NCBI RefSeq assembly: GCF_014650075.1
Contig: NZ_BMUG01000013.1
Coordinates: 62,001-126,000 of the forward strand
DNA: 64,000 nt
Direction of reading: 5' to 3'
Origin: Streptomyces microflavus
GTDB taxonomy: Bacteria > Actinomycetota > Actinomycetes > Streptomycetales > Streptomycetaceae
The translations under genes and the position numbers were made by a program. Shown here one piece after another: positions 25,083 through 33,904 of the stretch (its first letter is position 1; each line of letters starts with the position of its first letter). A model generated the notes under the pieces. The model saw nothing but the letters and a program-made list of their open reading frames with translations, was not told the origin of the DNA and ran no database searches.

Positions 25083-26213
25083 ATGGTTCAGAAGCCGGAA
25101 AGTGACACAGAACCCAAGGAAAGGCGCATAGATCTGAGTCTGCCGCAGGTCGCCGGGAGTGCGGTGGCGGCCGTCGCCGCAGCCGTGGCGGCCTCGCAAC
25201 TGGGCGTGTACGGCACCATCGCCGGGGCCGGCGTGATGAGCGTCGTCGCCACCTGCGGGGGCTCCGTCTTCCAGCACTTCTTCCGCCGCACCGGCGAGCA
25301 GATCCGCGAGGTGACGGTCCAGGTGACCCACCCCGAGGGCCGCCAGGTGACGGTGCACACCAAGGAGACGACGCCCGCGGGCCGCAGAGGCGCCGAGCGG
25401 CGGACGGACCCGGAGCCGGCACCGGTGGACGACGCCACCACGGTGCTGCCCACGGTCGACCCGGGCGGGGTCCCGGAGGTGGTCCCGGACGCGGAGAGCA
25501 CGCGGCAGCTGAGGCCCGCCGACCCGGACCGGACCCAGCTGCTGGACCTCGGCGACGCGCGGACCCGGATGCTGAGGGCGCAGCCGGGCGCGGGGGCCGG
25601 ATCCGACCCGGACCGTACGCAGTTGCTGCCCCAGGCCCCGTCAGGCCTGGCGGGCACCGGTGCCCCGTCCACCGGTGCCGGGTTCACCGAAGGCACCACC
25701 CAGGGCACCCGGCTGCGCGGCTGGAAGCGTCCCGCGCTCGCGGCCGCCGCGGTCTTCGCCGTGTCCATGGCCGGGATCACCGCCTTCGAGATGATCTCGG
25801 GCAACGATCTCAGCGGTGGCCAGGGGACCACCCTCAGCTCCGTCGTACGCGGCGGAGGCGACCGCGACCAGGGTCCGGCCGATCCCACGCCCTCCGGGGA
25901 CACCGGCCGGGACGGCGGCGACGGGCAGCAGGACCCGGGCGACGGCAACGGCTCGGCTCCCGCGACCGACCCGGGCGACGGCTCCACCGCGAGCCCGGAC
26001 CCCGGTACGGGCACGGGCGGTGAGAACCCGTCCACCGGGACCACCCCCACGCCGACGCCCTCCCACTCCGGCGGCGGGACCACGCCCGCCCCGACGCCGA
26101 CCCCCTCGACCCCCGGCGACGGCGGCACAGGCGCACCCGACCCGACCGGCACCGGCGGCGCCCCCGGCCAGGGGGAACAGGCCCCGCCCGCCGACGGCAC
26201 CGGCGCCGAGTGA
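25083..26213 (+). CDS. Unrecognised membrane protein with Pro/Thr/Gly-rich C-terminal tail
   Basis: About 376 residues. The N-terminus is charged (KPESDTEPKERR), followed by a hydrophobic Ala/Val-rich segment (about 20-60) and a short conserved block FFRRTGEQIREVTVQVTHPE. Residues about 100-215 are polar and repeat the phrase PDRTQLL twice. A second membrane helix (about 220-240) leads to a tail of about 130 residues rich in Pro, Thr, Gly and Asp, probably wall-spanning. No catalytic domain is recognised. The gene stands alone, ended by a bidirectional terminator. Confidence 0.75.
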   Translation: MVQKPESDTEPKERRIDLSLPQVAGSAVAAVAAAVAASQLGVYGTIAGAGVMSVVATCGGSVFQHFFRRTGEQIREVTVQVTHPEGRQVTVHTKETTPAGRRGAERRTDPEPAPVDDATTVLPTVDPGGVPEVVPDAESTRQLRPADPDRTQLLDLGDARTRMLRAQPGAGAGSDPDRTQLLPQAPSGLAGTGAPSTGAGFTEGTTQGTRLRGWKRPALAAAAVFAVSMAGITAFEMISGNDLSGGQGTTLSSVVRGGGDRDQGPADPTPSGDTGRDGGDGQQDPGDGNGSAPATDPGDGSTASPDPGTGTGGENPSTGTTPTPTPSHSGGGTTPAPTPTPSTPGDGGTGAPDPTGTGGAPGQGEQAPPADGTGAE

Positions 26214-26234
26214 CCGACGTACCGCCGGACGCGC

Positions 26235-26271
26235 ATCGGCCCCCTCGACGGAAGACGTCGAGGGGGCCGAT
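26235..26271. terminator. Bidirectional intrinsic terminator
   Basis: ATCGGCCCCCTCGACG pairs perfectly over 16 bp with CGTCGAGGGGGCCGAT around a 5-base loop, between the convergent stops at 26213 and 26286. Confidence 0.85.
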
Positions 26272-26285
26272 GGCGTACCGGGAGC

Positions 26286-27608
26286 TCACTCCCCGAGGAC
26301 GCGCCGCAGGTAGTCGTTGCCGAACATCCGGTCCGGGTCGAGCCGGTCGCGTACGGCGGTGAACTCGCCGAAGCGCGGGTAGACCCCCGCCAGGTACGCC
26401 GCGTCCCGGGTGTGGATCTTGCCCCAGTGCGGCCGCCCGGAGTGCGCGGTCATGATCCGCTCCACCGCGGTGAAGTACGAGCGGTGGGGCGTGCCCTTGT
26501 AGAGGTGCACGGCGATGTACGCGCTCTCCCGGCCCGAGGCCGTCGAGAGGGCCATGTCGTCGGCGGGCGCGGTGCGCACCTCGACCGGGAAGCTGATCTT
26601 CAGCGGTGAGCGCTCGACCATCGCCTTCAGCTCCCGCAGCGCCGCCACGGCCTGCTCGCGCGGAACGGCGTACTCCATCTCCACGAACTTCACCCGGCGC
26701 GGGCTGGTGAACACCTTGTACGGGATGTCGGTGTAGGTCCGGGCCGAGAGGGCGCGGCTGGCGAGCCCGGCGATCGAGGGGATCGTCGCGGGGACCGCCC
26801 GGCCGAGCGAACAGGCCACCTGGAAGACCCCGTTGGAGAGCAGCTCGTCATCGATCCAGCTGCTCACCTTCCCGGGCGGGGCGGCCGGGCCCGCGCTGCG
26901 GTTGTTGCGCTTGGTGTTGCAGTTGCCGGTGTGCGGGAACCAGTAGAACTCGAAGTGCTCGTTCTCGGCGACCAGTTGGTCGAACTCCGCGGTGACCCGG
27001 TCGAAGGCCATCGGCTCCTCGCGGGCGGTCAGCAGGAAGACCGGCTCCACGGCGAGGGTGACCGCGGTGATCACGCCGAGGGCGCCGAGCCCGATCCGGG
27101 CGACGGCGAACACCTCCGGGTTCTCCTGCTCCGAGCAGACCAGCACGGTGCCGTCGGCGGTGACCAGTTCCAGGGCGCGGATCTGGGCGGATATCGACGC
27201 CGACTCACGGCCGGTGCCGTGCGTTCCGGTGGAGGTCGCCCCGGCGACCGTCTGCTCCATGATGTCGCCCATGTTCGTGAGCGAGAGCCCCTCACGGGCG
27301 AGCGCGGTGTTGAGGCGCTTGAGCGGAGTGCCGGCCTCCACGGTGACGGTCATCGCCCTGCGGTCGATGTCCCGGATACCGGTGAGCAGGTCCGGGCGTA
27401 TCAGCACCCCGTCGGTGGCGGCGGTCGCCGTGAAGGAGTGGCCGGTGCCGACCGGCTTCACCTTGAGGCCGTCCGCACCCGCCCGGCGCACCACGTCGAC
27501 CAGCTCTTCCACGGACGCGGGGGACTCGGCCCGGGCCGGCCGGGCGGTCACATTGCCCGCCCAGTTACGCCACGCGCTCGTCGTCGTCCGTGCGTAGGTG
27601 TCGGTCAT
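26286..27608 (-). CDS. FAD-linked aldonolactone/alditol oxidase-family protein
   Basis: A 440-residue flavoprotein. The FAD-binding PCMH domain (about 20-185) has VGTGHSFT, where the histidine usually links FAD covalently in this family, and ATSTGTHGTG. The C-terminal ALO domain has the HWxK-type motif PHWGKIHTR. Family members oxidise L-gulono- or D-arabinono-1,4-lactones or sugar alcohols. The start lies inside the upstream MFS gene (44-bp overlap), so the two are one operon, suggesting the exporter handles a related metabolite. The substrate is not determinable here. Confidence 0.88.
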   Translation of the reverse strand: MTDTYARTTTSAWRNWAGNVTARPARAESPASVEELVDVVRRAGADGLKVKPVGTGHSFTATAATDGVLIRPDLLTGIRDIDRRAMTVTVEAGTPLKRLNTALAREGLSLTNMGDIMEQTVAGATSTGTHGTGRESASISAQIRALELVTADGTVLVCSEQENPEVFAVARIGLGALGVITAVTLAVEPVFLLTAREEPMAFDRVTAEFDQLVAENEHFEFYWFPHTGNCNTKRNNRSAGPAAPPGKVSSWIDDELLSNGVFQVACSLGRAVPATIPSIAGLASRALSARTYTDIPYKVFTSPRRVKFVEMEYAVPREQAVAALRELKAMVERSPLKISFPVEVRTAPADDMALSTASGRESAYIAVHLYKGTPHRSYFTAVERIMTAHSGRPHWGKIHTRDAAYLAGVYPRFGEFTAVRDRLDPDRMFGNDYLRRVLGE

Positions 27609-28812
27609 CTTCCCCGCGCCCTCCCGTAGGAACCGGCTTGGCCAGCCGGCGATACCCCAGGAACGCCACCGCCGCCGCGAGCGCTCCCGCCACGGCGGGC
27701 ACCGCGTACCCCGCCTTGGCCCCGGCGGCGTCGACCACCCAGCCGGCGGCCGAGGAGCCGAGCGCCACCCCGACGGCGAGCCCGGTACTGGTCCAGGTCA
27801 TGCCCTCGGTCAGCTTGGTGCGCGGTACGTGCGCTTCGACGAGGGCCATGGTGGTGACCATCGTCGGTGCGATGGCGAGGCCCGCGACAAAGAGCGCCAC
27901 GGCCAGCAACGGAAGGTTCCCGGCCAGTTGGAGGGGGATCATACTCACGGCCATCGCGCAGACACCCACCAGCCACCTGGCCGCGGGCTTCCCCTTCAGG
28001 TGCAGCAGCCCGAAGACGGCCCCCGCGAGACAGGAACCGAGCGCGTAGACGGCCAGCACGAGGGAGGCGGCGGCCTTGTGGCCGCTCTCCTCGGCGAACG
28101 CCACCGTCACCACGTCGACGGCGCCGAAGATCGCGCCCGTCGCCACGAAGGTGACCACCAGGACCTGGAGCCCCGGCGAGCGCAGCGCCGAGCCGCCGGT
28201 GTGCTGCGACTTGGGGTGCGGAATCGGCTCGGTGGTGCGCTGGGAGGTCAGCCAGAAGACCCCGACCAGCAGGAACCCGGCGGCGATCAGCGGGCCGGCC
28301 TCCGGGAACCAGGCGGTGGAGAGGCCGATCGAGATGATCGGGCCGAAGATGAAGCACACCTCGTCGACGATCGACTCCCAGGAGTACGCCGTGTGCAGCT
28401 CGCGGCTCGAACCCCGGTAGATCGCCGCCCAGCGGGCCCGGATCATCGACCCCACACTCGGCACACAGCCGGCGCCCGCCGCGAAGACGAACAGCGTCCA
28501 GTCCGGCGCCCCCTGCTGGGCACAGATCAGCAGCCCCGCCACCGCCGCCACCGAGACCAGCGTGAAGGGACGCAGCACCCGCCGCTGGCCGTGCCGGTCG
28601 ACCAGGCGCGAGACCTGCGGACCGAAGACCGCGGCCGCCATGGCCAGCGTCGCGGTGAGCGCACCGGCCAGCCCGTAGCGGCCGGTGAGCTGCGAAATCA
28701 TGGTCACGACCCCGATGCCCATCATGGACAGCGGCATCCGCCCGAGGAGCCCGGCGGCGGAGAACCCCTTGGATCCGGGGGCGGCGAAGATGGCGCGGTA
28801 GGGGCTCGGCAA
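27565..28812 (-). CDS. MFS transporter
   Basis: About 415 residues with roughly twelve hydrophobic helices and the loop motif RLVDRHGQRRVLRP between helices 2 and 3, a major-facilitator signature. The sequence resembles drug/proton antiporters of actinobacteria. It is the first gene of a two-gene operon with the flavin oxidase, whose start it overlaps. The substrate is unknown. Confidence 0.88.
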   Translation of the reverse strand: MPSPYRAIFAAPGSKGFSAAGLLGRMPLSMMGIGVVTMISQLTGRYGLAGALTATLAMAAAVFGPQVSRLVDRHGQRRVLRPFTLVSVAAVAGLLICAQQGAPDWTLFVFAAGAGCVPSVGSMIRARWAAIYRGSSRELHTAYSWESIVDEVCFIFGPIISIGLSTAWFPEAGPLIAAGFLLVGVFWLTSQRTTEPIPHPKSQHTGGSALRSPGLQVLVVTFVATGAIFGAVDVVTVAFAEESGHKAAASLVLAVYALGSCLAGAVFGLLHLKGKPAARWLVGVCAMAVSMIPLQLAGNLPLLAVALFVAGLAIAPTMVTTMALVEAHVPRTKLTEGMTWTSTGLAVGVALGSSAAGWVVDAAGAKAGYAVPAVAGALAAAVAFLGYRRLAKPVPTGGRGEDDRHLRTDDDERVA

Positions 28813-29006
28813 GGGGGTACTCCGGTCGTGCCTGTCAGGCGTATGGCGGGCTGTTACAGCTTACGGGCGGGTGGATGTTCCGGACACCGGATTTCCGGAC
28901 GGCCCGGGGGTGGCGAGGACGGGCGGGCACCGGTCTCCGAGCCTTCCCGACAGGGCGTCGGATGTCGGTTGCCGCCCTGTCGGCGGCGGGTGGCAGGATC
29001 GGTGTC

Positions 29007-30134
29007 ATGTCCGATCTGCGCGATCCCGCTCCCTATGACGCCCTGCTGCTGCTCTCCTTCGGCGGTCCCGAGGGCCCGGACGACGTGGTCCCGTTCCTGG
29101 CGAACGTGACCCGCGGCCGGGGCATCCCCGAGGAACGGCTCAAGGAGGTCGGCAAGCACTACTTCCTCTTCGGCGGGGTCAGCCCGATCAACGCCCAGAA
29201 CCGCGCGCTGCTGGACGCCCTGCGCAAGGACTTCGCCGACCACGGCCTGGACCTCCCGGTCTACTGGGGCAACCGCAACTGGGCGCCGTACCTGACCGAC
29301 ACCCTGCGGGGGATGACTGCCGACGGGCACCGCCGGATCGCCGTCCTCGCCACCAGCGCCTACGCCTCGTACTCGGGCTGCCGCCAGTACCGCGAGAACC
29401 TCGCGGAGTCGCTGGCCGCCCTGGCGGCGGAGGGCCTCGACGTCCCGCGCGTGGACAAGCTGCGCCACTACTTCAACCACCCCGGCTTCGTGGAGCCCAT
29501 GGTCGACGGGGTGCTCGCCTCGCTCGCCGATCTCCCCGAGGACGTCCGCGCGGGCGCCCACCTCGCCTTCACCACGCACTCCATCCCGACCTCCGCCGCC
29601 GACGCCTCGGGCCCGGTGGAGGCGCACGGCGAGGGCGGGGCGTACGTCGCGGAGCACCTGGACGTGGCCCGGCTGATCGTGGAGGCGGTGCGCGCGGAGA
29701 CCGGCATCGAGCACCCCTGGCAGCTCGTCTACCAGTCCCGCAGCGGCGCCCCCCACATCCCGTGGCTGGAGCCCGACATCTGCGACCACCTGGAGGCCCT
29801 GCACGGCGAGGGCGTCCCCGCGGTCGTGATGGCGCCCATCGGCTTCGTCTCGGACCACATGGAGGTCCTGTACGACCTCGACACCGAGGCCACCGCGAAG
29901 GCCGCCGAGCTCGGTCTGCCGGTCCGGCGGTCCGCGACGGTGGGCGACGACCCGCGTTTCGCCGCCGCCGTACGGGATCTGCTCCTGGAGCGCGCGGCGA
30001 GCGAGCGGGGGCGTGAGGTGAAGCCCTGCGCGCTGGGTTCCCTCGGCCCCTCCCACGACCTCTGCCCGGTCGGCTGCTGCCCGGCCAGGGCACCCAAGCC
30101 GGCCGCGGCGGGCGCGGACAGCCCGTACGCGTAG
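29007..30134 (+). CDS. hemH: Ferrochelatase (coproporphyrin ferrochelatase type) with Fe-S cysteines
   Basis: About 375 residues starting YDALLLLSFGGPEGPDD. It has the family metal-site histidine in TTHSIPT and conserved glutamate in SGAPHIPWLEPDI. In actinobacteria the enzyme inserts Fe2+ into coproporphyrin III on the coproporphyrin-dependent haem route (also called CpfC). Four candidate [2Fe-2S] ligands appear: the cysteine of YSGCRQY and the cluster KPCALGS...LCPVGCC at the C-terminus. The start at 29007 is chosen over the longer frame from 28875. It is followed after 31 bp by the inositol-monophosphatase gene. Confidence 0.93.
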   Translation: MSDLRDPAPYDALLLLSFGGPEGPDDVVPFLANVTRGRGIPEERLKEVGKHYFLFGGVSPINAQNRALLDALRKDFADHGLDLPVYWGNRNWAPYLTDTLRGMTADGHRRIAVLATSAYASYSGCRQYRENLAESLAALAAEGLDVPRVDKLRHYFNHPGFVEPMVDGVLASLADLPEDVRAGAHLAFTTHSIPTSAADASGPVEAHGEGGAYVAEHLDVARLIVEAVRAETGIEHPWQLVYQSRSGAPHIPWLEPDICDHLEALHGEGVPAVVMAPIGFVSDHMEVLYDLDTEATAKAAELGLPVRRSATVGDDPRFAAAVRDLLLERAASERGREVKPCALGSLGPSHDLCPVGCCPARAPKPAAAGADSPYA

Positions 30135-30165
30135 CCCGTACGCACCGACCACCTCTGGGAGCACC

Positions 30166-30966
30166 GTGACCGACCCCGCCCTGACCGAACTGCTCGACCT
30201 CGCCCTGGAGGCCGCGCGCCGCGCCGGAGCCCTGCTGCGCGACGGCCGCCTCGCCGACCTGGGGGTGGCCGCCACCAAATCCAGCCCCATCGATGTGGTC
30301 ACCGAGATGGACATCGCCGCCGAGAAGCTGATCACCGGCTACCTCTCCGACTTCCGCCCCGACGACGGCTTCCTCGGCGAGGAAGGGGCCAGCTCCCCGG
30401 GCAGCACCGGCATCCGCTGGGTCATCGACCCGCTGGACGGCACCGTGAACTACCTGTACGGCCTGCCCACCTGGGCGGTCTCCATCGCCGCCGAGCGCGA
30501 CGGAGAGCGGGTCGTGGGCGTCGTCGAGGCCCCGATGCGCCGGGAGACGTACCAGGCGGTCCTGGGCAGCGGTGCGTACGCGAACGGCAACGCCCTGCGC
30601 TGCCGCCCCGCCCCGCCGCTGGACCAGGCCCTCGTCTCGACCGGCTTCAACTACGTCAGCAAGGTCCGCAGCCACCAGGCGGACGTCGCCCAGCAGCTGA
30701 TCCCGCGGCTCCGGGACATCCGGCGCAGCGGCTCGGCCGCCGTCGACCTCTGCGATGTGGCGGCGGGGCGGCTGGACGGCTACTACGAGCGCGGGCTGCA
30801 CCCCTGGGACCTGGCCGCCGGCGACCTGATCGCCCGGGAGGCGGGCGCGCTGACCGGCGGCCGCCCCGGACTGCCGGCCGACGGCGACCTGACGGTGGCC
30901 GCCACCCCCGGGGTCTTCGAGCCGCTGCAGGCCGCCCTCGACGAGCTGGGCGCCTGGCACGACTGA
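30166..30966 (+). CDS. Inositol monophosphatase family protein
   Basis: A 266-residue Mg2+-dependent phosphatase with the family metal motifs GEEG (near residue 71), WVIDPLDGTVNYLYG and, near the C-terminus, HPWDLAAGDLIAREAGA. It should hydrolyse myo-inositol-1-phosphate or a similar sugar phosphate. The GTG start follows a GGGAGC ribosome site. It is probably transcribed with hemH and ended by a strong hairpin. The M. tuberculosis counterpart in a similar position is suhB, by memory of gene order. Confidence 0.92.
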   Translation: MTDPALTELLDLALEAARRAGALLRDGRLADLGVAATKSSPIDVVTEMDIAAEKLITGYLSDFRPDDGFLGEEGASSPGSTGIRWVIDPLDGTVNYLYGLPTWAVSIAAERDGERVVGVVEAPMRRETYQAVLGSGAYANGNALRCRPAPPLDQALVSTGFNYVSKVRSHQADVAQQLIPRLRDIRRSGSAAVDLCDVAAGRLDGYYERGLHPWDLAAGDLIAREAGALTGGRPGLPADGDLTVAATPGVFEPLQAALDELGAWHD

Positions 30967-31021
30967 CACCCCTGCCCGGCCCGAACGCCCTGGTGGGAGC
31001 TGTGAGGGCCGTACGGCGCAG

Positions 31022-31062
31022 CAGAGGGCCCCGGGTGCCGTGTCGGCATCCGGGGCCCTCTG
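31022..31062. terminator. Intrinsic terminator, probably bidirectional
   Basis: GCAGAGGGCCCCGG and its complement CCGGGGCCCTCTG form a long GC stem between the stops at 30966 and 31072. Confidence 0.8.
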
Positions 31063-31071
31063 TCGTACGGC

Positions 31072-31245
31072 TCAGACGCTTGTGGCGCCGATTTCCACGC
31101 CGTGCTCGGCCGCGAGGCGGTGCAGGTCGTCCAGCTCGCCCTGCTCGACATCCGCCAGGAAGTCGTCGCCGTCCTCGCGAGCCCGCGTGAGGTCGGACTC
31201 GGTGCTCTTGATGCGTTGCAGCAGACCTGCGGTGAAAGCGTCCAT
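31072..31245 (-). CDS. Small acidic conserved hypothetical protein
   Basis: A 57-residue protein, largely helical and acidic, starting MDAFTAGLLQRIKSTESDL. The ATG at 31245 has GAGGGG at ideal spacing upstream; longer frames lack a ribosome site. No domain is recognised. Amphipathic heptads suggest a coiled-coil adaptor or binding partner. It is convergent with the inositol-monophosphatase gene across a terminator. Confidence 0.7.
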   Translation of the reverse strand: MDAFTAGLLQRIKSTESDLTRAREDGDDFLADVEQGELDDLHRLAAEHGVEIGATSV

Positions 31246-31595
31246 GATGCGCCCCCTCATCGTGGGTCGGTGGCACGGGGGTGTGCCCGGGATTCCTCCG
31301 GCAGGGGAGCCGGAGGGGCGGGTGATCTCGCCGCTTCTCCGGGGAAACGGAGCGGGGCCGTGGCATGCCACGGGCCGGACGTGATCGCGGGTGTGAACCC
31401 CTCATCCCCACACGCAGTCTCAGAGAAACCTCAACTGACCGGTAATTCCGCCCCATTCCCCGGGCCCGGCCGGCCCGAGCGCCGCCTTACCGCCGGTTTA
31501 TACGCGTTGCGGGCAGGATGGATGTACACAGTCGGCCTCCCCCGGGGGCCGTTCGCTGTGTGAACCCGTAGAAGGACCTAAGGAAGGACTGCGCT
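31246..31595. other. Intergenic region upstream of cutR
   Basis: 350 bp with no gene. It contains a perfect 16-bp palindrome CCGTGGCATGCCACGG at 31358-31373, and CCGGTAA near 31439 facing a later TTACCGCCGG, both possible regulator sites. A strong ribosome site AAGGAAGGA precedes the cutR GTG. The promoters of cutR and of the small minus-strand gene must lie here. Confidence 0.5.
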
Positions 31596-32249
31596 GTGCG
31601 CGTACTCGTCGTCGAGGACGAGCAGCTGCTCGCCGATGCGGTGGCCACCGGACTGCGCCGGGAGGCCATGGCCGTCGACGTCGTCTACGACGGTGCCGCG
31701 GCCCTGGAGCGCATCGGGGTCAACGACTACGACGTCGTCGTGCTGGACCGGGACCTCCCGGTGGTGCACGGCGACGACGTCTGCCGCAAGATCGTGGAGC
31801 TCGGCATGCCCACCCGGGTGCTCATGCTCACCGCCTCCGGTGACGTCAGCGACCGGGTGGAGGGCCTGGAGCTGGGCGCCGACGACTATCTGCCCAAGCC
31901 CTTCGCCTTCAGCGAGCTGACCGCCCGGGTCCGCGCACTGGGCCGCCGTACGACGGTGGCGCTGCCCCCCGTCCTGGAGCGGGCCGGCATCAAGCTCGAC
32001 CCGAACCGGCGCGAGGTCTTCCGGGACGAGGTGGAGATCCAGCTCGCCCCCAAGGAGTTCGCGGTGCTGGAGGTCCTGATGCGGAGCGAGGGTGCCGTCG
32101 TCTCCGCGGAGCAGCTCCTGGAGAAGGCCTGGGACGAGAACACCGACCCCTTCACCAACGTGGTGCGCGTCACGGTCATGACGCTCCGCCGCAAGCTCGG
32201 CGAGCCGCCCGTCATCGTCACCGTGCCGGGCTCCGGATACCGGATCTGA
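31596..32249 (+). CDS. cutR: Response regulator CutR
   Basis: A 217-residue OmpR-class regulator: receiver (1-115) starting RVLVVEDEQLLADAV with the phospho-aspartate in VVVLDRDLP, then a winged HTH with LAPKEFAVLEVLM and VRVTVMTLRRKLGEP. The GTG start follows AAGGAAGGA. The gene is 5 bp from cutS. In S. coelicolor and S. lividans CutRS represses actinorhodin production and is linked to secretion or redox stress. The assignment rests on the pair's resemblance and genome position. Confidence 0.88.
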   Translation: MRVLVVEDEQLLADAVATGLRREAMAVDVVYDGAAALERIGVNDYDVVVLDRDLPVVHGDDVCRKIVELGMPTRVLMLTASGDVSDRVEGLELGADDYLPKPFAFSELTARVRALGRRTTVALPPVLERAGIKLDPNRREVFRDEVEIQLAPKEFAVLEVLMRSEGAVVSAEQLLEKAWDENTDPFTNVVRVTVMTLRRKLGEPPVIVTVPGSGYRI

Positions 32250-32254
32250 GGATC

Positions 32255-33499
32255 ATGACCACCACCCCCGACCCCCCTGTGGCGCCTCCGAAGCCCACCT
32301 GGGAGCCCAAGCAGCAGGAGCCGCTGTACCCGTGGCTGCGCCCGACCATCCGGATACGGCTCACGCTGCTCTACGGCGGGATGTTCCTGATCGCGGGCAT
32401 CATGCTGCTCTCGATCATCTACATGCTGGCCGCGCAGGGGCTGCACGTGGGCAACGAGCTGCCGTTCAAGCTGCTGCCCGACAGCAAGATCCAGCTCACC
32501 AGCAACGCCTGTCCCGCCCTCACCCCGGGCCTCTCGGCGGACGAGGCGAACGCCGCGCTCAAGGCGTGCAACGGGGAGCAGCGCCAGCAGGCCCTGGACA
32601 CCCTGCTCAACCGTTCGCTCCTCGCCCTGGTCGGTCTCAGCATCATCGCCTTCGCCTTCGGCTACGCCATGGCCGGACGCGTCCTGTCCCCGCTCGGCCG
32701 GATCACCCGGACCGCGCGCAGGGTGGCGGGTACGGACCTCACCCGGCGGATCGAGCTGGACGGCCCGGACGACGAGCTCAAGGAGCTCGCTGACACCTTC
32801 GACGACATGCTGGACCGGCTGGAGCGGGCGTTCACCGCGCAGCAGCGGTTCGTCGGCAACGCCTCGCACGAGCTGCGCACCCCGCTGGCGATCAACCGCA
32901 CGCTGCTGGAGGTCCACCTCTCCGACCCGGAGGCACCGCCCGAGCTCCAGCAGCTCGGGAAGACCCTGCTGGCCACCAACGAGCGCAGTGAGCAGCTGGT
33001 CGAGGGGCTGCTGCTGCTGGCCCGCAGCGACAACCAGATCATCGAGCGCAAACCGGTCGACCTCGCCGAGGTCGCCGACCGCGCGATCGACCAGGCCCGG
33101 TCGGAGGCGGTGGCGAAGAACGTCGAGATCCGCGGCGAGCGGGCCGCCGCCGTAGTCCAGGGCAACGGGGTCCTGCTGGAGCGGATCGCCCTGAACCTCG
33201 TACAGAACGCCGTGCGCTACAACGTGGCCGAGGACGGCTGGGTGGAGGTCACCACCTCCCTGCAGACCGGCCAGGCCCTGCTGGTCGTCTCGAACACAGG
33301 TCCTGTGGTCCCGGCGTACGAGATCGACAACCTCTTCGAGCCCTTCCGGCGGCTGCGTACGGAGCGCACGGGCAGTGACAAGGGGGTCGGACTCGGCCTG
33401 TCGATCGCGCGGTCCGTCGCGCGGGCCCACGGAGGCCGTATCATCGCGGAGCCCCGCGAAGGCGGCGGTCTCGTGATGCGCGTCACCCTGCCGGTCTGA
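32255..33499 (+). CDS. cutS: Sensor histidine kinase CutS
   Basis: A 414-residue kinase with two membrane helices (about 30-55 and 125-148) bounding an extracytoplasmic loop of about 65 residues that holds two cysteines (SNACPALT and LKACNGE), a HAMP domain, the phospho-acceptor segment NASHELRTPLAINR, and a HATPase with NLVQNAVRYN and GVGLGLSIARS. The two loop cysteines are suited to sensing extracellular disulfide state, as proposed for CutS. It forms an operon with cutR. Confidence 0.88.
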   Translation: MTTTPDPPVAPPKPTWEPKQQEPLYPWLRPTIRIRLTLLYGGMFLIAGIMLLSIIYMLAAQGLHVGNELPFKLLPDSKIQLTSNACPALTPGLSADEANAALKACNGEQRQQALDTLLNRSLLALVGLSIIAFAFGYAMAGRVLSPLGRITRTARRVAGTDLTRRIELDGPDDELKELADTFDDMLDRLERAFTAQQRFVGNASHELRTPLAINRTLLEVHLSDPEAPPELQQLGKTLLATNERSEQLVEGLLLLARSDNQIIERKPVDLAEVADRAIDQARSEAVAKNVEIRGERAAAVVQGNGVLLERIALNLVQNAVRYNVAEDGWVEVTTSLQTGQALLVVSNTGPVVPAYEIDNLFEPFRRLRTERTGSDKGVGLGLSIARSVARAHGGRIIAEPREGGGLVMRVTLPV

Positions 33500-33695
33500 G
33501 AGGCTGCACGGTGTGACTCTGCACCGAATCTTCATGTTCGCTTTGGGCGGAATTTTCAGGACCCGTTCCCGGGTGAGTCGTGTGTGATCGATCACAGAGG
33601 CCGTTTTTGGGCCATCTACTCTCCGTGATCGCATCCCGTTCGGAAAGCCGGTAATCGTCCGGGTTTTCGGAGGGTGTTATCACGGGAAGTACACG
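33500..33695. other. 5' part of the cutS-DUF4193 intergenic region, with a 14-bp palindrome
   Basis: The intergenic region is 405 bp in all. TGTGATCGATCACA at 33583-33596 is a perfect palindrome, resembling a CRP-type site but with 4 rather than 6 bases between TGTGA and TCACA. The stretch around it is AT-richer than average and probably holds the promoter of the DUF4193 gene. The structured leader is listed separately. Confidence 0.45.
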
Positions 33696-33783
33696 GGGTG
33701 GCGCCTGTGAACTGCACAGTCGGGACCGTGTACGGTCCCCATCGCCACCCAAGCCGAGCCTCGCCGAGGCGACCGGTTGGGTG
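33696..33783 (+). ncRNA. Candidate structured leader RNA with alternative pairings upstream of the DUF4193 gene
   Basis: P1 GGGTGGCG (33696-33703) pairs perfectly with CGCCACCC (33743-33750). It encloses P2 CTGTG/CACAG (33705-33719) and P3 GGGACCG/CGGTCCC (33722-33739), a three-way junction. The P1 3' strand overlaps CACCCAA (33746-33752), which is perfectly complementary to TTGGGTG (33777-33783), with a GCCTC/GAGGC hairpin (33758-33770) between. The two states exclude each other, as in riboswitches or attenuators. No known class is recognised; folding was done by eye. Confidence 0.45.
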
Positions 33784-33904
33784 TCGATTGAGTAACAGAC
33801 CTTGATGTGAGGCAAAATCTCCGCCTCAGGTCGGGCACAAGTCCGGCCTCTCACGCGTTACGTGCGCTGAGACACCCGCAGAAACCCAAGAGGGGGAGAG
33901 CGAC

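Noticed and set aside
33583..33596. CRP binding site
   Set aside because: The spacing between TGTGA and TCACA is 4, not 6, so it does not fit the CRP consensus; kept only as an unassigned palindrome.
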